From: Ephemerocybe angulata
Lineage: Eukaryota > Basidiomycota > Agaricomycetes > Agaricales > Psathyrellaceae
NCBI GenBank assembly: GCA_013368325.1
Contig: JAACJK010000173.1
Location: forward strand, 62,001-126,000
Direction: 5' to 3'
Length of the DNA stretch: 64,000 nt
The position numbers and the translations under genes were made by a program. The notes under the pieces are model-generated. The model saw nothing but the letters and a program-made list of their open reading frames with translations. It had not been told where the DNA came from and ran no database searches. How positions within the stretch are numbered: position 1 is the first letter of the stretch; each line of letters opens with the position of its first letter. Positions 12,141 to 23,604 of this stretch are shown here, piece by piece.

Positions 12141-12305
12141 TGTGGCAGTGCTGGCGGACTGCCCAAAGCGGAGTTCGACCACTTTAGGCGCCTTTTCCCA
12201 TCTATAGCACCCTATCCAATACCACGATAGACCGATTTCGCATCCCGAGCCCAGCTTCCCCAGCTTCGCCCCCCAGTTCAGGGTTCTCCTTGAGAGACCC
12301 TTCCA
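12141..12305 (+). repeat. 5' LTR (165 bp) of the non-autonomous element
   Basis: Starts TG and ends CA. It is near-identical in sequence and equal in length to the 3' LTR at 20,946-21,621 after excluding 511 bp of nested insertion. One visible difference is AGGCGCC against AGGTGCC. Confidence 0.7.
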
Positions 12306-12533
12306 CTTGGTGATGAGAGTGCGATTCGCACGACTCCACGTAGCCTGACCGCAGTCAGACCGCTACACCCACCGACTTCCTGCCAGCAGACGTCGAGACA
12401 CCGCCAACGAACAGCGTTCGGACGCGAGATACCGCGTGGATCGCGAGACACCGCCCGTTACAAGGCGAGAACTACCGCGTTGTACGCGAGATAACCTTCT
12501 TTATTCTTTCCGGCGACCCTTCGACGCTCTCCA

Positions 12534-13199
12534 ATGTCGTACTACTATTACGACGACTACGGCGACTACGGCGACTACGGATCGGGCGGGGACCGCTACG
12601 GAGGAGGCTACGAGGGTGGAGACCAAGGAGGCTACAGCTACGACCAAGGTAGCTACACCAGTGCTCCAAGTGACCAAGGCGACTACGGCTACGACAGCGG
12701 ACAAACCCAGGGCGAATACGACGACTACGCGATGCAGGCAGCTCCAGCCCAGGACTTAGACTTCGGTGGAGGGCACCCCGACACCGAAGCCTACTACGAC
12801 CAACAGGCAGGCGCAGGCATCGACGTCCACGGGTACGACACAGACGAGTACGACAGGGAACCCCAGGCTGCAGCAGAGTATCACGAGGCTGGCACTGCGG
12901 GCCCTTTCTCAGACTGGCAGGAGGATACAAACGACATCGGCACGTACGCCAACGAGGCCGAAGTCGACCACAACTCCGAATGGGATCCGATGCAGACACC
13001 GGAGTCATTCCAGCGGAACCGCGATGCAGCCTACTTCCCCGCACCTCAATCTGCATTCGCCACACCCCAGGCTCCTCAATGCCAGTACCCCGGCCCTGAC
13101 ACTCCCTCTGACGACGGCCACTACTATCCAGCTTGCGTGCCGGCTCTCCCAACACGGTGGCAAGACTACCACCCCATGTACTGGCCGGATGGTCTGGCC
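12534..13199 (+). CDS. Split ORF of the LTR element, first part (222 codons)
   Basis: Starts at the ATG in CCAATGTCG with a striking Tyr/Asp/Gly-rich N-terminus (MSYYYYDDYGDYGDYG), followed by Gln, Pro and acidic stretches. The natural frame reads to 13,199 and is then broken by the inserted DNA transposon. After one copy of the 8-bp duplication the same frame resumes at 19,880 and runs to 20,665, so the uninterrupted protein would be about 483 aa with a basic, Arg/Pro-rich C-terminus. The low-complexity Tyr/Gly start and basic tail would suit an RNA-binding or Gag-like protein, but no known domain is visible. Confidence 0.6.
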
Positions 13200-16100
13200 C
13201 AAGGGGGGGCCGGACCAAGGGGGTGCAGAAAAAAAAATTTTGCACCAGAGGTCGAAACTTCTGGTTAAGGAGGTACAGGGAGGGGTACCTACCTATCGTG
13301 GAACTATTCTACCTAATATAGTAATATTACATCATCATTGCCGCGCGCGCTTGGACCCTCGAGCGCCTACGGGCTTGCAGGCATCACAGTGCCAATTTGA
13401 GTTGTTCTTGGGCACATCGACGCAGTCTCTATGATACTAATAGAACGGTGAGTCGCGAGAATATAACAGAATGGATTATACTGACATATCGGGTCTCGCA
13501 ACCCCGTTTTTTGCATTCAACGACCGGTATGTCCCCGTTTACGTCCACCACTTCCCCACACAAGCAAGCGTCGAGCAGAATTCGCCTTTTCCGAGTCCGT
13601 CGTCCATTTGAACCATCTCCCTCAGTCACTGGTGTTTCTGACGCACCCTCAGCGATGATTGGATCGCTGACTGACTCTATGTCAACGTGAGTTCCAATTG
13701 CAGCTGACTGCGGCGGGGTTTGTGTGGGGCCCGTCGAAGCCTCTTTCTGACTGCAACCACCACCAGCCTGCGGCCCATCTCCCGCTCCCTCGTCGTGATT
13801 GGATTCACCCTCATCGTCAGATGCCACCATCCCCGGTTCAGCCTCACTGCTAGACTCAGCGGCAGCCAAGTCAGCCCCACCATTTCCATTTGGCTCGCCG
13901 CCACCCGCCTTCCCACTGGATTCAGGTATGTACCAATGCCAATCTTCCCCTGTTTCTTCATCATCCACAGGCATCGGCGGCTCATCCTCACACTCAGGTT
14001 CACCGGATTGACCGTCGACATCTTGAGAATTAGCAGCGTCGGTGTTTGGGCTGTCACTGAGGGGTGAATGAATGCTGTTGGTGAGTCATCGCAGTTTGAG
14101 CTTCCAAGATGACGAACGCTTACCTTGACAGCAAAGCGGTTGACGAGCTATGCTCTTTCGAGATAACCAGCCCGGGTTTCTTTGACTTTTTTGAGGTACG
14201 TTTCGGCCCTTTTGGCTGTCGATTATCCCAGACAAATCGCATTGCCTTGTGCTCATCTGCCGCTATACTCCACAGATCATGATATTGAACGACCGCCTCC
14301 GCCGAGTGCATGTTCAAGAAATGGCTCTGAAGGTTATAACGCCACACCGCGGGCGCATCTGGGCATAGTGGACAGGGGATTGGGACGTTGGAGCATGGTG
14401 CGTTATCCGTCGATGTTTCCGCCGTACGATATTGAAAGTTGATGTTTCTCGCGCATCCAGTTGATCGTTTAGAGTCGACGTGCCGACTCGCTTTCGATCC
14501 TTTCCCTCGTCCGACGAAGTAACGACATGCCTGGCTTGATAGAAGGCAGAGACCGCACGGATTGGTTGTCCGGTCAACCCCCGAGTCGAAGAGGATATGA
14601 GCACCCATGTGCTCGAGAACGCGCTGCGCGTTATTGTCTGGCAGCTTCACTGGTGGGTCACATAGCATGCACGTATATGCGTTTTCGTTTGCGACACTAA
14701 CGAGATCGTCGTCTTTCACTTCTGCTAGGAAGCATGCTTTACCTGAAACCCAATCAGCTCACAACACTACGAAACGACCGACGGGAACATCCTCACCTGC
14801 ATGCTCTCGGTACGGATAGTCGAGAGTTACTGGCCGCTTAGGGAGGGACTTCAGGGCGGCTGGAGGGAGCCGCTGAACCAGGAGCGACGTGGTAGCAACG
14901 AGGGCACGCGACTCGAGAACGTAGTGGGGCTTGCCGTCAGCGCCGAGGGTCGATTCAGGGGCGAGGACCTCCACGCACATTCCTGGGACTTCGTACGAGA
15001 CGCCTGGAATCGTATAGGTCCGCCAGTCGCACCCGCCTTCCTGTAAGTCTTCGACTGCGATTTGGCGAATACCGAGGAGCTGAAACGAGATCTTTGTAGC
15101 AGGCTCCTTCAGTAGGCTATGGGCTACGCGGTCGATTCGTTTTCCTGAGAACCAGAGGCCATTAACCTCTCCGATGGCCAGCCAGAGACGAGACTCAGAA
15201 TAGATGAGAGTTGCGACTGGGTCGTGGACGAGGAGAAGCTGGGTCCCATTTCCGAGGTCGCTGGAAGGCTCAGTCTGTGATGCTTGGAAGCGTTCCATTT
15301 CTTGGACTCGCTTCAACCGATCGGCTGACTGCGCCTGCTTTCGATAGCGAAGGAACATCGACAGTAGCTTCGACTTCAACATCATCTTGTCGCCGACGAG
15401 GATAGAGTGTGGAGGCGTGGAGGAGGTGCCCGGAGTGGCGTTCGTTGAAGTGTTCGCAGCGAGGTCCATGTTGATAGCCGTGTTGTCGATCTCGTCTTCA
15501 ACGTCGGCTTGTATCTGGCTTGTCATGGACTGTAGGGGGGTATCAGGGTTGCTCGCTGGACCACCGCCCATGTTCAAGGCAAGTTCTTCCGCACTCTCGT
15601 CGATGTCGTCCTGACCTAGTGGTAGATTCACTAGCAATGTACCGTTGGGGGCCAGCATGTCCACCGACGGGTTCATCTCGGCCTCCTTCAAGATGGCAGC
15701 AGCTGGGGCGTAGTCTTCTTCAGCCAATGCACGTCCTCGCTTCCAGCAGTTGAGGAGTGTGACGGCGGCGACGGCGTAGTTACCCGTAAGGTAGTGCGGG
15801 CTGAGGTGGTCGGCGTTCTGGGGTATCTCGTCTGCTTGTGACAGGGTTGGTACCTTCATGCGGCGAGGGCCTTCATCCCAGTCAGGTCGCTCTGCTAGTA
15901 TGTCGGCGATCTCTACTAGGCCCCCTGTCCTTTCAGAAATTTGGAGAACGTCGAGGTTACAGTCGTTTCCGACAACCGTACGTAGAATTCCGAAGTGTAT
16001 TTCGAGCCTGTCCGTCCCAAGATGGATTATGAAGAAACATGCGTGCGGGGTGTCGACCTTGGCCTTCGCCACGCAAAAGAAAACATTCTTGATCATGAGG

Positions 16101-19100
16101 GTGATGTCGATGTATAGCTGAGTAGGTATGAACTCTTTCCCTGCCGTTTTGTACAGGACGAATAGTAGATGCGCCGCAGCACTGAGGTGCTCGAGCTGCT
16201 TCTCTAGTCCAAGGTCGGTGCAGACATATGCATAGACCAGATGGTGGAGCAACCGTCCGAGTAGTCGAAGGGCTTCTCGGCCTTGACGAAAGCCAGGATT
16301 TGTAGTGTCGTCCTCAGGTGTTTGAGCCGGAAGAGTCCAGATGTCATGGAGTAGGTCGAATGCAAGCTTCACGTCCTGTAGGTCGTTTGGATTGGTGATA
16401 CTATTGATATGCTCGGTGGATTTCTTGTTTGCTTCAAGGTGCTTTCTGATGATAGCCGGGGTGATTCGAAACCCGTCGACAAGAACACCGCGGTCTCGTA
16501 GCAGGAGGTTCCGGAAGCGTTTAAAAATATGCTTCCAGTCCTTGTCACAAGTCAAATCGTCGTCCCCGACGTGGAGATTGAGTAGACGCAGTGGTGAAAG
16601 GAGGGGGTATATGTTGGAATCCTTCGATAGCGGTCGTTTAAACGTCATTTCAATGAGTGCCGCTCCTCGACGAGCCTCGCCGTCCGATGCAATTGAAACG
16701 ATGCGAAGATTTGTGGTCGACTTTGTGCTGTTGACACCGTCGAGGACGGTCTGGAGGACTTGCGCATGTTCGTGACCCGACTCCTTCTTGCAATCTGCAG
16801 ACACAAGGACGACACGGGACGAATATACTTTGTTCTCCTTGGACATGATACCAACCGCGCCTATAGTTGCCTAGATAGTGGTAGGCGAGACGATCATCAG
16901 CTGTTGGTGGGCTTCGACGTGTGTGAACTTTGCTTACCTCTGATGCAAGATGGGCCTCGCCATCATCGACGGCTTGGAACACCCCTTCAACGTCCCCCAA
17001 ATTCTCCAACTTCAACGACACGTTACTTGCGTGCTGCCGACATACTCCAACAATCTCGTTTGTGCGCGAATTGTAGCGGGGCCGCCTCTCAACAGCGAGC
17101 TCGTCGAACATCAGCACGGCGTGGCGGGTATTGGGGTCGTCCTTGATGATAGGAAGGATTCCATCGAGCATGTTCAGCGTGTTCTTTGCGACCTCCTCCA
17201 CAGTAGGCTGTCCAGCTGAAGGCTGAACTGGAACTGTAACTGATCCATTCCGCAGCGTACTGACTCCCGGTAACCCCAACGCACGATGCATTATATGCCC
17301 AACCCTCGCTCCTCCCAATCTCCAAAGCAACTTGGCCAGCATCCTCTCATCATCACGAAAGCTCTTCACTTTATACACGCCCCTCGCTGCTTCCGATAGC
17401 TTCTCCAAGATTCCCGCAATACCACGATTCTGCTGGAGGCCAACATGTATCACCCGTGCAATTCGAGGTACGTCCGATGTTGCGATGGCCATGGTTAGAC
17501 GCTTATATGTCGAAAGACCTTCGTTTTTGCGAGCGATAGTCCGTGCCTGGTTCAAGGCATTGAAGCGGAGGAACTGGTTTTGATCGCCCTTGGCCTTGAG
17601 CGCCAGAGTGAGCTCGTGAAATCCCAGGTATGCGAACGCCGTGTTGATGTGAGTACCGTGGTTCATACGGTCCTCAATTCCTCTAACGGTTGCGTTGTGA
17701 CAGAGGGCGGCACACGACGCGCATGGATGGGACTTCGATTTGGTTTTACGCTCGCAGTCGTGCGACGTAAGGAAGAGTTCGCCATGGGAAACAGAGTAAT
17801 TCCAAGGGAGGTGGACGGTTGCATGGAGTCCGAAGGGGTACAAGGTGTGTGCTGATCCCCCGGCTGGGATGGGGAAGTGGTATCCTTCGCATCGATATTT
17901 GGCTGACGCACGTTGTCCAGGACGTTGATAACCAGTGACCTGGACCTCGGGCTCATCGTCGACTGATATGGCGGTTGGGCATTCGATTTCCGAAGACGGA
18001 GCTACATGTTGGCTTTCGTTGTGCGGCTCTACTTCGACAACCTTGTTCGTGGACCGTTCCGCACACTCTAGCACCCTACGAGAAAGGTGAGTATCAATTT
18101 TTCTGACCGTTTGAAGCTGTACTCACTTTACGAGCATGTTATCCATTAACCGGCTCAGCTTTCCTTCGAAGAGGCCCTCTGGAACACCCCGCTCTCTCAC
18201 GAAATACTCCACAAATCCCAACAACCCTTCGACACCCAGTCGCCCTCGTTTCACGATGCAGTCCAGGTCAGCCTCCGTTCCCCACCCTAGTCCTCGCTTC
18301 ATCGCGTTGTTCAATACTTCCTCCCACAGATCTTCACTAGGAATGCCCGGATCATCGAATCTGAACGGCTCGGCGTATTGTGCGAGATCATCGGTTTCGG
18401 TGGCTTCGGGTACGCTGAGCGGGAGGTGGGTAACGAGAAGGCGCAGACGGGACAGAAGGGATCCCCCTCTGTTCTTCATGCAGAGGATTTCGGCGCTGGT
18501 TGGTACTGTGCGGGTGCTTGAGGAACCGGCTGACTCCTCGTGTACTGGACCAGCTGCCACTGAACTTGGGGTTGGTTCTACAAACAGGCTGGTCTGAAGT
18601 ACGGGCGGCGGGTCTGAATTGCTAGGAGCTGGTGGGAGTGTGGAGGTGGACTGAGCAGGTTGAGTGGGAGGGCGAGGCGCAGTAGCCTTCTTGAGGAAGC
18701 GGAGTAGGGAACCGTTCTTTTGTTTCTTCGGCGCATTCTCAGCTTTTTCTTTTTTCTCCTTGGTCTTGATACACCTCGGAGAGTTCTTGTGGACCTTTCT
18801 ATAGTTTCCTAGCCCACCAAGCCCGACATTAATGGTCTCTCCACATACTTCACAAACCAGAGTGTGGCTGCTTTCGTTGTATTGAAGACGTATCTGTTTC
18901 ACGCGGTCAGCTCTAGTATTCAGGGTCATCCGTTATAATGCATATGGACTGTAGTACCTTTTCGGCTACGTCTTCTGGAGTATCAACCTTCTTTTTCGAA
19001 GGCATGGTGGGTTTACGTGAGTTGTACGTGAGCAAAGAAGTATCACAACAATATCCAGTGCGTCAGTATCAAAAAAAGTCATCAAGCACTTGGGTTATGG

Positions 19101-19871
19101 TTTGCGATGCTCAGCCAAACAAAAAGTGAAGCCTCGTAGGGTCGAACCGACGTCACATCGATTATAGCTGTTTCAGACGATTTACAGACTGCGTAACACG
19201 TCCATACGTGTCTGAGCATAATACACTACCGTGGGGGGCCCGTTTGGCGCCCAAAATTGCCTTTTTTGGCCAAGGTCGATACTTCTTGTTAAGCCATAGG
19301 GGAGGGGGGTACCTACCTACCCCTAGGTCCGGGATTCCCGGTCCGGAGCCCCCTTGGGCCGGACTTCAGAAAAAAAACCTAGGGTCGGAATTTTGACTAG
19401 GCCAAACGCAAGGTGGACTAACTAAGTACGTAATCAGGGGCATTTCCAAATATAGTAATAATATGTCATAGCCTTGGGCACTTATTTGCCCGACCACCTG
19501 TTTTTATTCTTCTTGACCGTGGTGAGTGTTTTCTGAGGGAGTGATTGAAGGTGCAAGGTAGTAGTGGTCCACCACCGTATGTCGCAACACCTTGGCTTTC
19601 TGAAAATGGTAGTTAGGGGCATGCCTATATTGGGCTCATATTGATTGCAGAGGCGGCACGACATCAGCATGCACCTGTTTTGGGACTGTAATGTCAGCTA
19701 CAGCTGCCTGAGGCCATAAGATGCTTTTCCAGACTAAGATGAGCCCGTATATCCTCAAATTTGCGCTATTTTAGGGTATTTCTATAGGGGGTCTGATTTT
19801 TTTTTTCCAGCCCGAGGGCTGGACTAACTAGGTAGGTACCGGTCGGTAATTTAAAGTCCGGTCCCCCCTTG
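13200..19871 (-). mobile_element. P-element-like DNA transposon, 6,672 bp
   Basis: Bounded by 16-bp TIRs (CAAGGGGGGRCCGGAC, one mismatch; 13,200-13,215 and 19,856-19,871) and an exact 8-bp duplication GTCTGGCC (13,192-13,199 and 19,872-19,879). Inside each end are inverted GGTACCTACCTA motifs (about 13,277 and 19,310, inverted at about 19,830). It carries one large multi-exon minus-strand gene whose core resembles P-element/THAP9 transposases. The insertion is precise: deleting the element and one duplication copy restores the reading frame of the host ORF. The duplication is the reverse complement of GGCCAGAC, the octamer remembered as the preferred Drosophila P-element target. Confidence 0.75.
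13335..19005 (-). CDS. Putative P-element/THAP9-superfamily transposase (about 1,700 aa, seven exons)
   Basis: Exons by eye, minus strand: 19,005-18,958, 18,893-18,127, 18,075-16,938, 16,870-14,797, 14,742-14,124, 14,056-about 13,486, and a last exon near 13,426-13,335. Phases agree for all but the last junction. Order of parts: an N-terminal C2HC zinc finger (VCEVCGE...H...C), a Pro-rich linker, a conserved helical block, then HAVLMFDELAVERRPRY..EIVGVCRQH, which resembles the first catalytic Asp strand of P-element RNase H folds. Next come the LASEATIGAVGIM strand, a long helical insertion, and GTDRLEIHFGILRTVVGND, which matches the conserved acidic C-terminal motif. The tail has several CxxC/HxH fingers and a PHD-like CLCGEVV..ECKKRGCETRY. 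The final WHCDAC exon is one base out of frame with the best splice sites, so the end may be frameshifted. Confidence 0.6.
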
Positions 19872-20665
19872 GTCTGGCCGAGTCCCTCGGAGTCTCCCTC
19901 TCGGTCGCATTTTCGCCGTTCTTGTGCGTCGCCGACCCCCCAGCTTCAGGGGCACCATCACCGCCATTGGAAGATAGGAACTTTGAGCTCAGCGACGCTA
20001 GCTCAACATCCCAGGCAGAAACGGTGACGTTGGAGTCACCTGGAGCTGCTGTTGCGGTGGAGAACCACGAGGTTACACCTCTCAGCCGCGAGCTCGCTTC
20101 CGACGCTTCGCACTGCCCAGTTGAGCTGGAAGGACATCCTATCACCCCTACGCATGATCATGAACACATCGGCGGCCACCAACCCCCAGATATAGTTGTG
20201 CTTCCACCACCTATTCCCAGCCCCGCTATTGACAACCGAGCACCCTGCTCGCTCTCAACATCCCTCGACCTTTGGGCAGATCCACCGCAGGATAGCCATC
20301 CAGAGGAGCGCACACCACAGCACGAGCACCCGCCACCCACCATCTTTTCCCTATTCGCACGTCAAAGCCGACCCTACCGTATGAAAGATGGGGTAACCTC
20401 AGAGTGGTATTCGCACTGGAGCCAGCGGCGAAAGCGGGCCCGAGCAAGGCCACCTCCATCCCGCCATCCTCCCAACATACGGCTTCGAGACAGGACTACA
20501 CAGCCGCCGCCCCACCACAACTCGCGACGTCCAAAAGGTCGAATCCGAACCCACCGAAAACGCGAACCCACTCCTCCAGATCCGCCCAAGCCCTCATCTC
20601 AGGATCCGCGAGTGAATGCGCTCAGACGGATTGCCTGGAAGGTGTCTCGAGCCCGTTCTGGTTAA
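19872..20665 (+). CDS. Split ORF of the LTR element, second part
   Basis: From 19,880 the frame of the ORF started at 12,534 continues without a stop to 20,665. The content is acidic/Pro-rich (HPITPTHDHEHIGGH), then a strongly basic C-terminus (SQRRKRARARPPP, RRPKGRIRTHRKRE). No domain is recognised. A GTAAGT motif follows the stop and the 280 bp to the 3' LTR are T-rich and non-coding. A GGACGGGGGTACC run abuts the LTR and is the best candidate polypurine tract. Confidence 0.55.
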
Positions 20666-20980
20666 ACCCAGTAAGTTATCGTTATATTATACTTTCTGGC
20701 CCTTTAATTTGATCTTTCGCCCAACACGTCGTTGCTTTATTCTACTTTTTATCTTTTGTCGCTCTATGAATATTTGCCTTCTAAGTTTTTGGTATCACTC
20801 TCGTTTTATTGTTTCACTGTTTTTTGGACCCAGGACATTAGTAGACCTTAGAACCTCTACGGAGACCTTCCTTTCGTTTAGATTCATTTCAGTAGACAGG
20901 CCCTTCCATGTGTCCGAGGACGCACACATCTAGGACGGGGGTACCTGTGGCAGTGCTGGCGGACTGCCCAAAGCGGAGTT

Positions 20981-21483
20981 TAGTGCCTTACAGGCCCAGG
21001 CCCGGCCCAAAAGCCGCGGCTAAGGCCCGGCTTTGGGCGGCCAAGGCCCACCGAAATCCTGGGCCAAGCCTTGAGCCCCCAAATTGGTCGGGCCCGGCTC
21101 GGCTCACGGCTTGGGCCGCGGCTTTTGTATACAAATTCTTTGTAATGAATCTCGGTCCCGGTCAGTAACTTTTTGTATTGCACTACTACATGTATTAGTG
21201 TAATGCTATGAATTAATTTTTTCATTCAAAATGAGCCCTTGCAACAGCCGGGAATTGAACTGAGAGCCTCATGGACATATATCTGATCACTCAACCACTG
21301 CACTAAGGTGCCGTATGATATGGTTGGGTCAGGCAAGGCCTAAGCCCCGGCTTTTTGGTCTGGGCCCGGCCTTGAGCCCAGCCCGGCCCTACTGCCAAAT
21401 CAAGTAAGGCCCGGCTCGGCTCGGCCTGTAAGGGCCCGGCTAGGCCCGGCTCGCGGCTTTGAGCCCGAGCCTGTAAGGCACTA
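20981..21483. mobile_element. 503-bp TIR element (hAT-like MITE) with GGCCCGGC-rich arms
   Basis: Perfect 15-bp TIRs TAGTGCCTTACAGGC at both ends, within longer imperfect arms built of GGCCCGGC/GGCTTGGG repeats. The exact 8-bp duplication GCGGAGTT lies at 20,973-20,980 and 21,484-21,491. The uninterrupted target is preserved in the 5' LTR at 12,169-12,176. The 8-bp duplication and TAG-type terminus fit hAT-derived MITEs. There is no coding capacity. It contains a tRNA-like box A/B sequence. Confidence 0.75.
21240..21312 (-). ncRNA. tRNA-like Pol III unit inside the 503-bp TIR element
   Basis: On the minus strand GGCACCTTAGTGCAGTGG contains a good A box (TAGTGCAGTGG). About 35 nt later AGTTCAATTCCC matches a B box, and a TTTT lies shortly after. 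The acceptor ends do not pair, so this is tRNA-derived or tRNA-like rather than a working tRNA. Confidence 0.4.
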
Positions 21484-21621
21484 GCGGAGTTCGACCACTT
21501 TAGGTGCCTTTTCCCATCTATAGCACCCTATCCAATACCACGATAGACCGATTTCGCATCCCGAGCCCAGCTTCCCCAGCTTCGCCCCCCAGTTCAGGGT
21601 TCTCCTTGAGAGACCCTTCCA

Positions 21622-21950
21622 GCGTGCTGTGCGGGTCGTGGTCGTTGGCTTGGGGATCGTCGATGTGACTAGAGTGCGTTTGCGTCTCTTGGAGGAGGCT
21701 GAAGGGGCGGAGGCGGGAGGGTGGGCCATCGTGCAGGGAAGAGATGGGATGCCGTATTATGCTGGGCTTAGGTATAGGTCTTTACCGAATAGCGTTGGAA
21801 AGTATGTCTTGTTCGTGGAAGGGAGGAAGGAAGGAACCTCATGGTTGGGGCGCTTATGTCGAGGCCGATGCCAAATAATGACCAAAGCGAGTACCCTCGC
21901 AGTGACGCTATCTAATGGCCCCGTGGGCGCGCCTCTGACGCGCATCCCGT
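21622..21950 (-). pseudogene. Homeodomain-unit copy 4, N-terminal part
   Basis: The ATG at 21,727-21,729 begins MAHPPASAPSASSKRRKR and reads to the LTR boundary at 21,622. The homeodomain resumes at 12,140 beyond the retroelement. The upstream 5' region (21,730-21,900) matches the other units. Confidence 0.5.
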
Positions 21951-21999
21951 ACTATTTTTTTACCTCTGAGGGATGAGAGGAGCTTCGTGTTATGGACGT

Positions 22000-22310
22000 T
22001 GGGAACGAGACTATCCCCATACTTAGTTAGTTTGATTATCCACATCTACTGTATTAGGTAGCGTCCTGGACCCATTATAATAAATCGCCGCCCGTGCAGC
22101 GAAGATTAATCGCAATGAATTCAACTCTGAACTTCCTCGGCGAAGCCGCACGATTAAACGGACGGAAATTAACTGAACATTAATCCCGTCCTAGGCGCAC
22201 GCAGTGATTAAACGGAAGGCCGTTTAATCCACTCATTCCGAGTCGCAGCATAGCCCAGCAGAGGACGATTAATCAGGCGGGATTAATCGAAAGCTTTAAA
22301 CGAGAATGGG
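22000..22310. repeat. Cluster of GATTAAACGG/GATTAATC palindromic motifs
   Basis: Seven GATTAA[AT]C-type motifs occur between 22,103 and 22,290 in both orientations. One pair forms a perfect hairpin, GATTAAACGG-AAGG-CCGTTTAATC (22,206-22,229). There is no ORF and the element boundaries are not resolved. It could be part of a MITE or a binding-site cluster. Confidence 0.35.
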
Positions 22311-23190
22311 TTGATTTACAAGCTAAAAATTAGGAAAAACCTGTCGGGTTGTTGAGCCCAGCACCCTTGAGATGCTCTCGAGCTCGGTCTGTGAGCGCGA
22401 AATGTCAGTACATGGACATTTAGGCATCGGCAACGGGGCTCATCAGCCCTCGACTTTTCATGGTGTATCGGCTCCCATATCCCCGCGCCCGGTACGTACA
22501 TATGGCCGTGCGTCCCTCTCATCATCCCGACCCATCATCCATATGCCCCTTCGTCGCCTGTACATATGCGTGTCTTGCTTCGCAGTGATTTTGGCTCAGA
22601 ACGCAACGATTGGTCAGTATGTGGAGACCTCCCTGGTGAATCGTGATCAAATGGGCTCGCCGGCATACGACGGAAGCACTGGGCCTGGTGTCGGTCGACC
22701 TCCCTAGCGGGCGTGGGACACAGTGCGTGAATAGCAAGACCAAATCACGGCGATCTTGAAGGCCTCGCTGACGATGTGTTTCAAAGAACTTTATCTTCCC
22801 GCTTGATGGTAAACATTGAGCCGCAACCGCAATTAACCATAGAGGGACCTGGAGCATCAGCTATCTAGTCTCAACATGTTCATTGACTTCCTGTACCCAG
22901 TTTGTCCTTATAGTGTTTTTGTATCCTACCTCACGTACTCTCTATTATTATTTAATAGACTCTCATTCTCGGGACTGAACAGCTAAATAACACCTGAACG
23001 AGGTCCGGGAGCCCAAAACTGACAGCGCCTTTGGTTAGGCTTTGCTTCGACAAAATTTGATGTTCAGTTCCAACTTGAATGAGGTGAAACCTCACCCTCA
23101 CCTTTCGGATACAGCGGTAAGAGTCAGGGTAAGGAGGCCACGGGGCGGGATCAATGTCCCAGTCGTCTTCCGTGTGGCACACATGTGCTA
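22311..23190. other. No gene recognised
   Basis: Only short overlapping frames with no family resemblance. Lies between homeodomain copy 4 and the conserved intergenic block. Confidence 0.35.
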
Positions 23191-23204
23191 ATACTTATGA
23201 TGGA

Positions 23205-23395
23205 TCGTTTACGAAATTCAAAATTAAATACATACCAGCCAATCATCACCCGATCCGCGCTACACTCAACCAGTCAACGTGCCGACACCGACGACTCATA
23301 CAAAATATGGATACGAATTCGACCTATAACGCTGGCGTCTGTTCTTCGGGCTGTCTCCTGGATGTTCCATACAATGCCGAGCGTCTGGGGCTAAT
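23205..23395. repeat. Conserved intergenic block, copy 4
   Basis: Third occurrence of the block at 690-820 and 9,085-9,250, again just upstream of a secreted-protein gene. Confidence 0.5.
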
Positions 23396-23604
23396 TTTAA
23401 CTACATAAGTAACTAACCGATGGCGACCATCTAATCCAGATAATCAGAGATTAGCATGGCATTTTTCCCTGTGGATTTACGAATCAATGTTCCATCACCC
23501 CTGAGATTAGACTCGCGGAGGGTAACATGTGGGGCTGGCTCTATAAAGATCAGCGAAAACACGTCTGAACGATCACTCCCAACACGCCCTCTCGACTGCA
23601 CAGG

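Larger units (their letters stand above)
12141..21621 (+). mobile_element. Non-autonomous LTR retroelement with a single unusual ORF, interrupted twice
   Basis: Two direct repeats of 165 bp (12,141-12,305 and 20,946-21,621 once the nested TIR element and its duplication are removed) start TGTGGCAGTG and end CCCTTCCA. GCGT flanks both sides, which fits a 4-bp target duplication, or 5 bp with a mismatch. Immediately inside the left LTR, TGGTGATGAGAGTGCGATTC (from 12,308) looks like the complement of a tRNA 3' end (CCA, then T-arm), so it may be the primer-binding site. No protease, RT or integrase is present. The only long frame is the split ORF 12,534-20,665. It sits in homeodomain copy 4. It resembles LARD/TRIM elements that depend on another element's enzymes. 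Confidence 0.65.
20946..21621 (+). repeat. 3' LTR of the non-autonomous element, interrupted by a 503-bp TIR element
   Basis: LTR sequence is 20,946-20,980 plus 21,492-21,621. The intervening 511 bp are the nested element and its duplicated GCGGAGTT. Ends TTCCA, followed by GCGT. Confidence 0.7.

Noticed and set aside
13200..19871. hAT or KDZ classification of the 6.7-kb element
   Set aside because: 8-bp duplication would allow hAT, but no hAT dimerisation region or KDZ catalytic motifs are visible; P/THAP9-like motifs fit better.
21000..21480. Protein-coding frames in the GGCCCGGC-rich element
   Set aside because: They follow the repeat structure of the TIR arms and have no conserved motif.
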